A program made the position numbers and the translations under genes. The notes under the pieces were generated by a model. It did not search any database and was not told where the DNA came from. It worked only from the letters and a program-made list of their open reading frames with translations. Positions 35,932-47,770 of a stretch of 64,000 nucleotides of DNA are shown in pieces (positions within the stretch are counted from its first letter, which is position 1; each line of letters begins with the position of its first letter). This DNA comes from Cinnamomum chago (taxonomy: Eukaryota; Streptophyta; Magnoliopsida; Laurales; Lauraceae), in NCBI GenBank assembly GCA_038049695.1, contig CP142453.1:114096001-114160000 (forward strand), in the 5' to 3' direction.

Positions 35932-37130
35932 TAGTTTTTTTGAAAAAAGAGCTCACCTGCTGGGGGAGAATTTTTTTTTTCCTTTTTGGAGGGGCCACTA
36001 TATAAAAATATAAAAAATTGAGGGGAGCAATAGGGTTGTCAAAGGCCGGGTTGGGGCTGTGATGAGTGTCCTATACTCAACATCAAAGCCCTTGACTTGC
36101 AATGCCTTGGCCTTCACGCTCTCAGTCATTGGCTTAGGGTAAAAAAAATGATTCTTTTCTAGGTAAAATAACATAAATAATACTCATTATCACCCAATCT
36201 CATGTTTGCAATCATTATGGGGCCAACCTAATGTTTGGCAATTGCAACAGGGCCCAACTATGTGATAGTTGCAGACCCCACCTAATATAAGTAATAAAAA
36301 TGGAGCTTTCTATTATTGGTACTAATCATGGTTGGTTTCATCAAATATTGTTAATCACGATAGGACACATTTAATGCTTGTGATTATAGTGAGACCAATC
36401 TAATTCGAGAATTAGAATAAGACACATAAGGGACTGGTTGAAGAGGACGTGGATGAGAGAAGTAATAAATAATAATAAATTTAAAGATGTGCAACGAATG
36501 TAACGATTTAGCTCAATATGAAGGGCAGGCCCATGAAATCTTTCTTAGGTGCCACTACGTAAAAAAAAAAAAAATTTGGGAAGAGGGGACCATGTGTAAA
36601 AAAAAAAGCATGGATTTTAAAAGTATTTTTTATTTTATTTTGAGGCATTTCTTTTTTCAAATTTAAAGGGGGTTTTGAAAATTTTATAGTACCCCACCCC
36701 GCTGGTTCCACCAATGCTCAGGATAAATGTGAATGGAGAAATAGAATTGATGTAACCGACCCCAACTGGGTATTTTTTAAACGACAATAGAGATTTCATT
36801 AAAAGAAACTGGAAATACAAAGAACAGAAAAAAAAAATAGCAAGAAGGTACCAAAGCAATTTACCTTACTCATTACACAATTACATTACAATCCCCTTTC
36901 ATGTAAATGAAGTAATGTTGTTGGCCACGTGTACTCCATTTCACTTCAACTCTAAATACTTTCATTTCTTTAAGTAAAAGTGGATTCTACTCCAAACATT
37001 TACTTTAAATAAGCATTCAAATGTAGTGAAGTGAAATACTCTACTTTAACTTCCACCTTCTTCTCCTCCACTTCACTCCCCATGTGAAGTCCACTTTGTT
37101 TTCCTCAACTCCTCATTTATCAAAACGAGC

Positions 37131-39497
37131 TAAATAATTACAAGATATTTTAAAATTTTATTCAAATAGGAGTTGAACCTATCATAAAATTGAATATTTG
37201 ATTAAAATTATAATTAACACAACATTATGCATATCAAGCATATTCTAACCAAGCTATATATCTTACGGTTGGATGGATTTTTATTAAAGCAAAGTTTGAA
37301 AATATTTCATATATTTGATAGATATTTATTTTGAGCAACTCAGGTTTTAAAAAAATAGAGTACATTGTGGATCATAGGGATAAATCTGAGTTAGAATTTT
37401 AAGGAACCACCTTTCGTTATCTTGGATGATCCAAATTTACATGAAGGCCCCACAAAATGTGGTGTCAATCATGTTCACTAGCGGGCCACAATGTCTAGAG
37501 TCCTATTAGTGGCGGTGGATGTTTTGGACAACTTCTCCATTGATGGTGCAAGTACGCACAATTCACTGGCGGTCCAGGGTCGGCTCTAACATTAAGTTGT
37601 CGTGCAGGTACATCCAACGATGTGAATTGTAGGAATCCGGATCTTACGAGGCTCTCACTCGTTAGTGGAGGAGTGCGGATCCCGTGAGGACTTCTCCTGC
37701 TGTGATCATGTGCGGATTAATCAATGTCGCTCAACTCAATGTCTCCACTTAATGTTATTGTGGGGGAAATCCTCATGTGATTTTGATTCTCAGTGGAGGG
37801 TCCAAAAAAGACCTCGAAAACGACTCACTCCCTCTGTTTTTTAAATGCTCCCGTCCATTCAAATTCAAATCATAAGTCCACCCCCACATAGGTAAATGAG
37901 AGTAAATGCTCACTCTCTTTTTTTTTTTTTCTTTTTTTTTTTTGTGTATTTTTGGTAAATGATAATTGCATGCTGTTAGTGTTCTTCAAACGCCCATTGG
38001 ATGAAAAAAAATGAACATCAAATACCATCTCCTTCAATGAAAAATGAAGGATGGAGAATGAAGTGAAGATGAGAAATGCATACTCTGCCACCTAATAATT
38101 AAGATCAAAATAATGGTATCATCACTTCAATATCTTAGTCTTTTACTCCCTTCCTCTTCAATAATAAAAGCTCACCTTGCCATGAATTTTTGTGCATTCA
38201 GTTCTACATACCCACTCTGTCCAAATAAACATGTCATTAGTAGATTCTTGTTTGTATGTGAATGCAATTGGGCATTTGTGGGCTTCCTTTTCTCTCTCAG
38301 CTTATTAATATTATTATAATTAGTTTTTTGAAAAAAAAGTTCACTTACCCACATTTAAAATGTTACTCACACTTAAAATGTTCGTGTGGTTAGGAAGTCC
38401 AGTTTTAACCTGGTCCTGCCTTCGAATCCTTAAGGCCTTACCCGATACATAGGGCTTGTGGGTGGTTCTATGTATCCGTGGGTTTACCAATGATCTCCCA
38501 AAGGGGGGTCGGCGGGTTCCCATATTATCAAAAAAAAAAAAAAAAGAGCTCACTTGCTGGGGGAGAAAAAATTATTTTTTTTGGAGGGCCACTATATAAA
38601 AATATAAAAAATTAAGGGGAGCAATAGGGTTGTCAAAGGCCGGGTTGGGGCTCTGATGAGTGTCCTATACTCAACATCAAAGCCCTTGACTTGCAATGCC
38701 TTGGCCTTCACGCTCTCAGTCATTGGCTTAAGGGATAAAAAAAATGATTCTTTTCTAGGTAAAATAACATAAATAATACTCATTATCACACAATCTAATG
38801 TTTGCAATCATTATGAGGCCAACCTAATGTTTGGCAATTGCAACAGGGCCCAACTATGTGATAGTTGCAGACCCCACCTAATATAAGTAATAAAAATGGA
38901 GCTTTCTATTATTGGCACTAATCATGGTTGGTTTCATCAAATATTGTTAATCATGATGGGATACATTTAATGCTTGTGATTATAGTGAGACCAATCTAAT
39001 TCGAGAATTAGAATAGGACATGTAAGGGGCAAGTTGAAGAGGATGTAGATGGAAGAAGTAATAAATAATAATAAATTTAAAGATGTGCAACGAATGTAAT
39101 GATTTAGCTCAATATGAAGGGCAGGCCCATGAAATCTTTCTTAGGTGCCACTACGTAAAAAAAAACTTGGGAAGAGGGGACCATGTCTAAAAACAAAGCA
39201 TGGATTTTAAAAGTATTTTATTTTTATTTTTATTTTTGAGGCATTTCTTTTTTCGGATTTAAAGGGGGTTTTGAAATTTTTATAGTACCCCACCCCACTG
39301 GATCCACCAATGCTCAAGATAAATGTGAATGAAGAAATAGAATTGATGTAACCGACCCTAACTGGGTATTTTTTAAACGACAATAGATATTTCATTAAAA
39401 GAAATTGAAAATACAAACAATGGAGAAAAATAGCAAGAAGGTACCAAAGCAATTTATCCTACTCATTACACAATTACATTACAATCCCCTCCCATGG
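37131..39497. repeat. Segmental duplication, copy 2
   Basis: Second copy of the unit at 30402-36900, about 230 bp beyond it in the same orientation. It lacks the two large insertions of copy 1 and carries a SINE (38347-38546) that copy 1 lacks. Many point differences show the duplication is not recent. No gene is recognised inside. Confidence 0.88.
38347..38546 (+). mobile_element. SINE-like retroposon with poly(A) tail
   Basis: About 200 bp inserted in duplication copy 2 and absent from copy 1 (empty site near 35948-35962). Contains CCTTCGAATCC, close to the B box of tRNA-derived promoters (GGTTCGAATCC), and ends in a run of fifteen A. Flanked by AGTTCACTT (38338-38346) and AGCTCACTT (38547-38555), a target duplication with one change. 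No coding capacity. Confidence 0.75.
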
Positions 39498-40430
39498 AGT
39501 AATCCTCTCAACCCCATCTCCAAAATCTAAACTTATGCCTGAAAGCGACATCAATTAAAGAAGTTAAGCACCAATACTCGCGATAAGACGAGCACCATGT
39601 GCTTAACACATCTAGTGGGGCCCATCTTATGATCCATCCGAGTGGACCATAAAATAGGAACCGCTCGATAGTCATCCAACACGATAAGATGTGTGGCCGT
39701 CCCTTTCGCTGTATGAACAAAAATGGAGACAAATTCTTGCATTTGAATATCATTGAATCAATGTTACAAGAAAATCCCCTATTTATTTTTGGGGTGGATT
39801 ACAATGCTCAAAACAAAAAATACAATGTCCTAATCCGAGAAGGAACTTGCTTTTGGTCCTTTACCTGCTTCTTTCTTTACAAGAAAAACAAAAGGAACTC
39901 TATAAATGGCTAATTTGCATTATGACATATTATCTTTTATATCTCTTCAGTAGATTTCCCATCATTGAATTGATGATCCATAGCGATCCATATGTACACT
40001 GGGCTCATAACCACCTTTTAACCCACTGTTAAACATATAGCAGTTCATGTGTTAGGCTTATAAAATTATAGTCCACATGTCAATTGGTCACATAAATGAC
40101 CCATAGCAGCTCATATGCATGCTTATAACTAACTCATATATATCGGGCTCAAAGCCCACATGTCAAGGCTGGAGCAAATGGCCCACATGTCAAACCCATA
40201 TTTAAAAGGAATCTGTTAGCCATATATATAGCCCAACATAGGTAATTCCATAAAATATGTTCATATATGGGTTCATTTCTTGAACTAGATTCTTAATTGA
40301 AATGGGTTCAAACCATGGTCCACTCTTTAAAATAGTTTTATGCATTTTTTTAGAGCCCGTTACGGCCTATGCATGATTTCTTTGGAAATGGTACTTAGGC
40401 TTATTTTCTAAGTAGATATGGACTAATGTA
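39498..40430. other. Unassigned intergenic stretch
   Basis: No gene or element recognised; repeated phrases such as 'GCCCACATGTCAA' hint at old local duplications. Confidence 0.35.
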
Positions 40431-40439
40431 GTGACTTGT

Positions 40440-41130
40440 TGATACACATTTTACGGTCACTGTTACTATAATCAATCAGTCAAATTCTGACCATTGTTTG
40501 GGCCATGATCCAACCCAATTTCAGTCACTATTTGGGCTGAAATCTAGCCTAATTCAGTATGTATTTGGGTTAGACTCAGCCTAATTCCAGTCGCTGACTG
40601 GGCTGTCTTTTGACCCACTCAGAACCATCATTTAGACTGAGTTTTCAGTCTACTTTCAACCACTAAGTGATTTCATGACATCTAATTTAACCAAATTTAA
40701 GTCTTTATTTGGGCTGATTTTTGGTCTATAATTCTGGCCCAATTTTGACCCAATAGTTTGGTTTGGTTTAGAATTATAGGTCTGAACTGGTTTTGGCATC
40801 TATAATTCTGGCTTGACTCAGATTGCAATTCTATCATGGGCCAGATCCAGAATTATACCTGAGTTAGGGCCAAAACCTATCTTGGATTAAACCCAATATT
40901 CTGGTCTAATTCAAACCCAAAACCTGACTTGATTTAGACTGCATTCTGGCCTAATTTTGGCCTCTTGTTTTTTAGCCATAAATTTGGCCTGATATAGAAT
41001 TATAAGTCTAGACTGGTTCTGGCCAGACTTGAATCTATAATTTTGGCTTGAATTATATCTAATATTCTGACCTGAGTTAGACTCAGAATTCTGGCCACAT
41101 TTATAGAAGCCAACTTGAGTCAAGTTTTAG
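40440..41130. repeat. Degenerate short tandem repeat field
   Basis: Many diverged units around 'AATTCTGGCCTGA', 'TTTGGGCTGA' and 'AGAATTATAGGTCTG' spaced about 25-40 bp apart. The reading frames across it are repetitive for this reason and are not genes. Confidence 0.55.
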
Positions 41131-41914
41131 ACCATTCATGTTTATTCTTCTGGTTGTACGGATGTGAGGATCCAAGTCGTTCGTTTATCAGGATTCTTAT
41201 AGTTGCTATCATGTTGATTTTCAACCCATTTGCAACATACATGTAGGCCATTTTTCAGTCTTTGTTTGAGCCAATTCTTGAACCCATTTATATCCACCAC
41301 TTAGGTTGTTTGAGTTTTGAAAACTCTGCCTGTTTGTTTGGGTGGATCCATGTTGTTTTTCAACCCATTTGCAAATATGGTCTGGGCTGATCATACTAAC
41401 GCTGGATCTAATCTTTTTTCTTTTTTTTTTCTTGCAGTTGAAGTTTGTTATTTTCAGCCATTTTCAGGAATTTTCCACTTAAAATGTAGCATTTTGGCCT
41501 CCACCACCTGTTGTTTGGTCCCATCGTGGAGATTCAATGAGTATTTTTTTTTTTTTTTTATAGATAACATACTACTTTGATAGATTTAGCATGTTTAAAT
41601 CATCTCATGCCTCAAGGAAGACACATAGTAGTTGGGTGGCAGAAATCCATGTGTTTTATATGTTGTTTCCACATGTTTCATGCTCAGTTTTAGTTATTTC
41701 AAACACGTCATTCATACTGTATTACAACCACCATTTGGAGAACACTTTATCCTAAGATTTTTCCCTAGTTGCATCCCATTCATTAACTGAATTGGATGAC
41801 TTTGAAACCTTCCATATCACCTATGAGTTAAATTTCTAACAGGGAATTTTGCAAAACATCTGTAATCATTTGAGACCTTGATAATCAGTCTTTGATGAAA
41901 AAAACTTTGAAGAA

Positions 41915-42330
41915 CAAATCCTCTTAACATAAGGACCTGAAACTTCATTTGAGTGGAGGGCGGAATCCTCTTTAAAAGAGGCTCTGAATCTCCATTTTAA
42001 TGATGGCCATGTTTCATTACACATGAGAGTTCGGTGGAGGGCGGAGACCTTTTTAAGTAAACCTCCGAGTCTCCATTTTAATGAAAATGAAGTGGTGGGA
42101 AAGATGAAGATGGAGTGGGTACCCATTTGGTAGGAGGGCGGAAACCTTCTTTAAGGATCCGAATCTCCATTTTAATGGGAGGAAAGTTGCAACATATGAG
42201 GATGATGAAATGACGAAGATGAGACGAGGGAGATGAAATGATGGAGATAGAATGGAGGTGATGTGGTGGCTGGAGGGCAGAATCTCTCCAAAGAGGGCTC
42301 CGAATCTCCAATATATGGAAGTGGAGAAGA
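41915..42330. repeat. Degenerate direct repeats of about 80-150 bp
   Basis: At least four units share GGAGGGCGGAA(A/T)CCT..TTTAA, then GAATCTCCATTTTAATG (near 41955, 42034, 42134 and 42273). The purine-rich spacers differ in length. Overlapping open frames here are shadows of the repeat. Confidence 0.7.
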
Positions 42331-42539
42331 TGAAATAGATGACATGCATGGAAAATATGAGATGGGAAGTCGGAGTGGGGATATGATAGAGAAGATAAAA
42401 AAAAGAAGCTTCATTACCTTCTTCTTCTTTTATTCTCTTCTCTCTTTCTCTTCTCTTTCTTTTTGTTATTCTCCTCTCTCAGCTAGCCCAAAACCAACTC
42501 CCCTTTCTCTCTTTACTTCTCCTTTTATTTCATCTGTTT

Positions 42540-43140
42540 GAAAAGTTATGTTACTTCCAAACATGATGAGATTGTGAGAATAGGTGGGGAGTTTTAAAAA
42601 CTTCCCACTACATCTCTTTTAAATGTTTGAGTGGGTCAAATGGCCTAGATCATTTTGTGGGGCCCGCATTTGAATTTTGAGGAATAAAAAATAGCTTATA
42701 TAGGGATTCAAACACCCAACGTTTCACATATTACAAGGACAATTAACCAATTCACCTAATGACATTACCTATATAAAATTGGCTAAAACTATTTTTTTAA
42801 CAGGGATTTACTTCATCTTGATATATTCTCACGGCTCATAGGTGAAGCCTTGATATTTTTGCCTGTCAATAGGATTTGGGTCCAATTTGTGCATAAGCGA
42901 GCTCACATGTATTACTGGGGTCGAGCCTATTTGATCACGACTCGAACTGAGTTCACATATAATAGAATAGAATTTTGGCTAGATTTTTTTTTATATGCCA
43001 ACATTCGCATATCTTTACTTACATAAAATCTTAAAAATACTTAAAAATAAATAACCATTTGTGGGGCAAATTCCTATCAAATAAAAGTTGAAAAATCCAT
43101 CCTCGATTGATTACTATTAGATAGATAATCCAATGATAAC
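42540..43140. other. Unassigned intergenic stretch
   Basis: Nothing recognised beyond a pyrimidine-rich run just before it. Confidence 0.35.
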
Positions 43141-43412
43141 GGGACCTTTGGGTTTATAAATTTGTCAGGGACCTATAAAAAAGGGTGTGGTTTAGTTTGA
43201 TGTTTAAATTTTTGAGATAATTAGTGAAAGGTCCCTCATATAGTACTTGTAAGGCATTCAGTCCATCAACTTTTCCTCTAAGGCTTGTAGTCCATGCAGC
43301 TGGACATATTTCAGCAAGAGATCCTTGGATACAATTCTCATGACTCATTTATCCTTTCAACCATTTTAGGCATAAAATTTTGAAATTTCAAATTTTGGAT
43401 TATCCCTCTTTT

Positions 43413-44070
43413 TCATTTTGTATTATCCCTCTTCTTTGGGGCAGCGTTTTTCAGATCGTGCATTGAGAGGTCGTTTGATCTCAACTGGGCCACAAAAATC
43501 AGGTTCTCTGTTCTTGCAATCAAAAAGTTTTGGGAGTTTGATCTTGACCGAAGAATTGCAAGAAGAAGGGATTCGTTCGTTCGTGTTGCTAGAGATCTGA
43601 TTGGAGAAGACGATGGGGTCTCTGCCGCTGGGATTGCAAGACCAGGTTGCAGATTGGACGGTGCCAATGAAGGAGAAGAGGCATAGAACTTGTTGGATTC
43701 GTCTGTTGATTTGTTACTGTCGCCGGAAGTCGAGTAGATCTCCACCGAGCGTTGTGCAGTTTTCGGAATAGAATCCGCAACAGAAGGAACAACAGCACTA
43801 GTGAAGGTCGATTTGGGATCCTGTTTTTTCGGTTGGACCCAAAATCGCCGGAGACGCCTCGTCTCGACCCCACATCTACGCAGACGCAGTCGCCGCTGCC
43901 ACTGCGCATCGATGGAGAAGGAGGGTTGCCGTCGTGCCATGACCAGAAAGGAAGAAGACCTAGACTGGCAGCAGTGTCTTCTGGTTCTTGCTGCATAACT
44001 AGAATGGGAGCAAAAGAAGAAGAAGGTGGGCCTGGGCTCTGCATTAGTTCCGGGTTGGTTCTAGGTTAGG
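43413..44070 (-). other. GC-rich open block, possible captured gene fragment
   Basis: Long overlapping frames are open on the minus strand (175 and 151 codons) and, shorter, on the plus strand, in a GC-rich island bounded by AT repeats. The 175-codon product is Arg/Ser-rich (MARRQPSFSIDAQWQRRLRL...). I recognise no family. GC-rich DNA keeps frames open by chance, so coding is unproven. It could be an exon fragment carried by the surrounding element. Confidence 0.3.
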
Positions 44071-44164
44071 TTTGACCTGACCCGTTTTATAAGCCGAATT
44101 GTTTTTTCGGTTGGACCCCACCGTGAGATCCGAACATAGTCGAGGGTGCTGCGCAATCGCTAGA

Positions 44165-45030
44165 GAAAGAAGTTTATCTGAGTTTCAATAAATTTATATG
44201 AGTTTATGTCAAAATTTATCTGAGTTTTACATTTTTTTGTCAAATTTATATGAGTTTTGCGCAAATTTATCTGAGTTCTGAAACAAATTTCTCTGAGTTT
44301 TGGATAAATCTATCTGAATTTTTGGCTAATTTAGCTAAGTTTTGGAACAAATTTATCTAAATTCTAGACAAATCTATCTGAGTATTTGGCAAATTACTTT
44401 TTTAGTTTTCGAAAAATATAGCTGACTTTTTGACAATTTTATCTCCATTTGGAAAATTTTAAATGAGTTTTGAACTAAACTCAGGCTATCTTTTTGAAAT
44501 TTATTTGCATTTTTAAAAATAAATTTAACAAAGTTTTGGCAAAAATACTTTAGTTTTTGGTAAAAAATTTTGAAATTTGAAAAATTGGGTTATTTTAGTT
44601 TTGGCAAATGTATTTGCATTTTTTAGATTTATTTGCGTTTTTTAATTTTATTTGCGTCCTTTGCAATTTATTTACATTTTTTGAAATTTATTTCCATCTT
44701 TTGAAATTTATTTATATATTTTGAAATTTGTTTGGATCTTTTGAAATTTATTTGCGTCTTTTTAAATTGATTTTCATCTTTTGAAATTTATTTATTTTTT
44801 TAAAACTTATTTGGATCTTTTGAAATTTATTTGCGTCTTTTTAAATTTCTCTGCATTCTTTTGAAATTTCTTGCGTTTTTTGAAATTATTGCATTTTTTT
44901 AAATTTATTTGCGTTCTTTTGAATTTATTTGTATTTTTCGGATTTATTTGCCTTTTTTAATTTTATTTACGTATTTTGAAATTTATTTACATTTTTTGAA
45001 ATTTATTTGGATCTTTTGAAATTTATTTGG
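44165..45030. repeat. AT minisatellite field
   Basis: First part: AAATTTATCTGAGTTTTG units, as at 31720-31980. Second part: about twenty units of ATTTATTTGCGTTTTTTGAA type with a period near 20-25 bp. Confidence 0.8.
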
Positions 45031-45299
45031 CTAATTAAATAGTAGTTGACCATTATTAATGGCATATCCCACTAATCGTGGGATATGATTTTGAAGAAAG
45101 GGTAAATTAGACATTTTAGGACTTCAAATTTGAAAAAATGACCTATCACACTATGAAAAAAGATTGTGGACCTAAGAAAATAAAGTGAAATGTCTAAGGA
45201 CCGTCACCAAATGCCCCTAAATTTTTAATAGGTGGGCCCAAGTGACGAGCCCTTGTGTCCGAGCCTCAAGAGGATCCGGGCTCTCTGTTGTTAAGCCAA

Positions 45300-45478
45300 A
45301 TGTGTAGTCTCACTGGTCAGAGATTTCCACATAGAGAGGAAAGAAAAATAGGCAATTCTTCTCTTGTCCCCAACAACGAGACAGCTGCCCCCAACGGCGG
45401 TGCGGCGCCACCGAAGCAGAATCTCCGCGGCATCAACAAGCCCAAATGCTTCCAGTGCGGCAACGTCGCCCGTTCAAG
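45300..45478 (+). CDS. SHI-type zinc-finger protein gene, exon 1
   Basis: The frame from ATG 45300 ends PPKQNLRGINKPKCFQCGNV, then ARS and two bases (AG) before the donor AAG/GTTGTC. Joined to exon 2 it encodes KCFQCGNVARSRCPYQSCKS, then CCAKAQNPCHIH. The spacing C-x2-C-x7-C-x4-C-x2-C-C-x6-C then His is exactly that of the RING-like zinc finger of SHI/STY/LRP1 proteins (DUF702). SHI proteins are plant transcription regulators of auxin synthesis and organ growth. Flanking residues differ from true SHI proteins, so this may be a sister family sharing the motif; I do not assign a symbol. The start is uncertain, as the frame is open upstream to about 45255 without an ATG. The low-complexity N terminus suggests a nuclear protein. 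It is GC-rich relative to its surroundings. Confidence 0.75.
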
Positions 45479-47416
45479 GTTGTCTCTCTTTCTAACCCTA
45501 GTTTCGTTTACGAATCTTCATTCTTCTTCAATTCGAATCATCGAATAAATGAAGTCTCTTTGTTTAATTTGATATCATGCTGTGAGAAAGCCCTAGCCGT
45601 ATGCAAGGTTTTGTTTCTGATGGGGCTCAACCCTTCAAAATGCCTCATATGCAAAGGTAAGGGTGTAAACTTTATATATAATCCCATCCACTTTCTTCTC
45701 TATAGTCTCCATGTGGGACTCCGGGGCGTCACAAAAGGTGCTTTTAATCTACACTCCTTCTGTCAACTATACTTTACCTCATGCTATCCAAACAAAGATG
45801 CAAACACACCTCTAGCCTTTACTTTAATATACATTGCATTTAATTTTTCCATTATTTGACATCCATCTCACGTTTACTCTCTCCACACATATAAACAAAC
45901 CTATAACAGGCAAAGAGCAATTTATAAGCTAATAATGTCTTTGTAATAATACGAAACATCGATCTCTTATTAAAATGTTTCCTAAAGTCCTTCTTATCTC
46001 ACAAAACCTTTCTACGTTTTTTTTTATATCCCATATTAAATAGCACACACCTCTTTTACATGTCACACCTCTCTCTCTCTCTCTCTCTCTCTCTCATGCT
46101 AATCTCAAAGTCGCCCTTGAATTTGCGCTTGCGCTTGGCCAACTCATGGTAAATCTTTCTTGACATGATCTCTTGCATGTTGTGTCGAATTATTATTTTG
46201 TAATTTGGGTCCAAACATGACACAAGTCACACAACCATAATGCTTATTTTATTGTGGGGTTAGATATGCTGATTTTAATATAATTCAAAGAAGACAATTC
46301 TGATTGGAATCTTGACATTGCATGTAGGAGATGAATATTAAATATTGTCATGCCTGTTGTCTATCTCACATCCATTTTAACAATGTTTTTAAATACAACC
46401 GGATACGTTGGTACTTGAACAGCAGATTCGCCATGCCTGTGACTTAAAAACACCATTCATGTTGTTGCTAGACAAATAAATCGGTTGGCAGTTCCATATA
46501 CTCTTCCTATATTTCGCAAGGATGTGAGTTTTGTGGAATGCCTCGATATGCAGTTTCTTATCAAGTGTGTTGTGTTTTGAAAGTCATTGGTGCAGTGTGA
46601 ATCCCATGTTTCGCTTTAGGTTGCAATTGGGTTAGATCAGAAATGGAATTTTATATTAGAAACCAAGTGGGAAACAAGATGGTGGAGATGCATCATTATG
46701 TCGATGCTTAATGAGATGGTCCATTTTTCTTTAGCAGAGGCTCAAACCGACGCACCCTCACTATATAATGTCTCTAACCAGCTGAGCCCTGGCCGGTTAC
46801 AACAAGGGAACTTTTTCTATCATGGTTCAAACACAGTTTTGGACAGGGTCAAAATTATTAGTAACGGTTGAGATAATGGCCCCAACCATAATATTGATTT
46901 AATTGGCTCATTTTTTTTATTTGAAAATATATTATAAAAATCCCATAATAGAAAATCATATATTTAAAACCTCCATTCCAAAGGTTTTGTAGTGATTTAG
47001 ATGTATACAAAATCCAAAATATAATTTTCGATAATAAATAGTATTAGTTCATATGTATTTTCTGTTTACCAAAACCAATATACACATATGCTAATGGTGA
47101 TTACCAAAGCCAATGCATAATGTGCAAAAACATTATGCAGCCAACCACTGTTTTAAACCGTTGTAATGTGTTTGTGTTTCATATATTTGATGCAGTATTT
47201 CAAAACCCATATTGCCAGTTGAACTGTTTCAGTAGGCTCAACACTGGAAAAGGGCTCAGTCCTAGGCTCAAATTTGGACCCAGATTTGGCCCGTCCGTTG
47301 GCATCCACATCCTCTGTTATAACAGAAAATCTACAAAAACTAAATATTTATTGAAAACTTCCTTGTTTATTATTTCAGATCTCTTTTTCCTTAGTTTTTC
47401 TATTCTTTATTGTTTC
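45479..47416. other. Intron 1 of the zinc-finger gene, first part
   Basis: AT-rich intron sequence with a (CT)n run at about 46071-46095. No further exon is needed, because exons 1 and 2 join within one zinc-finger motif. Confidence 0.5.
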
Positions 47417-47665
47417 TCATCATCATCATCCTTGTCCCAACTATGTTGGGATCATCTACATGAATTCTATTTCACGATTCCAATCTATCTTGCACGAAAT
47501 CCTCAGGTGAGCTACACTTCTTCATATTTGTCCTTTACTACTTCCATTTATGTCCTCTTCGTCCTACTCCTTTTCCTTGAGGGTGGCCATCAACCTGTAT
47601 ACAGAGAATTTTCCTCATCGGCACCGTTGTTGACTTGCATTGGACATGGATTGATGGGAATCGCA
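47417..47665 (-). mobile_element. RTE-type LINE 3' end, decayed
   Basis: The minus strand ends GATCCCAACATAGTTGGGAC followed by a (GAT)n tail, the signature 3' end of plant RTE LINEs. Upstream pieces read VDGHPQGKGVGRRGHKW and HLRISCKIDWNR, matching the last residues of the RTE reverse transcriptase with frameshifts. 5'-truncated. Confidence 0.65.
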
Positions 47666-47770
47666 ATGAAAATAAGATTGGTTCTTATTCTTATTTTATA
47701 CTTTATTTTCCATCTTCATTATAAAAATATTTTGTTTTTTTTTTCTTTGTTCTTTGTTTGGTTATAGTTC

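Larger units (their letters stand above)
30402..36900. repeat. Segmental duplication, copy 1 (with later insertions)
   Basis: Matches copy 2 (37131-39497) in three blocks: 30402-31260, 32707-32996 and about 35932-36900. Landmarks in both copies include CAAATAGGAGTT, the 30771-31043 block with GGATGTTTTGGACAACTTCT, GTTGTCGTGCAGGTACATCC and CTTGACTTGCAATGCCTTGG. The gaps are insertions specific to this copy: 31261-32706 and the Mutator-like element 32997-35922. No coding sequence is recognised in the unit. Confidence 0.88.
43141..45235. mobile_element. Unclassified non-autonomous element related to 31261-32706
   Basis: Shares with the 31.3-32.7 kb insertion a 'GGTCCCTCATA' motif near the left side and the AAATTTATCTGAGTTTTG minisatellite. 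It is larger, includes a GC-rich open block (43413-44070) and continues with AT-rich ATTTATTTGCGTTTTTTG repeats to about 45030. Borders are approximate; no terminal repeats could be proven. Confidence 0.4.

Noticed and set aside
38396-38425. Possible tRNA gene from the CCTTCGAATCC motif
   Set aside because: No cloverleaf could be drawn around it; the motif belongs to a poly(A)-tailed SINE.
40440-42330. Repeat clusters considered as a CRISPR-like array
   Set aside because: Units are degenerate, spacers are not unique equal-length sequences, and the DNA is plant nuclear.
47120-47767. 215-codon plus-strand frame rich in Phe, Leu and Ser
   Set aside because: The right half is antisense to an RTE LINE tail and the rest is pyrimidine-rich intron; no recognisable protein.
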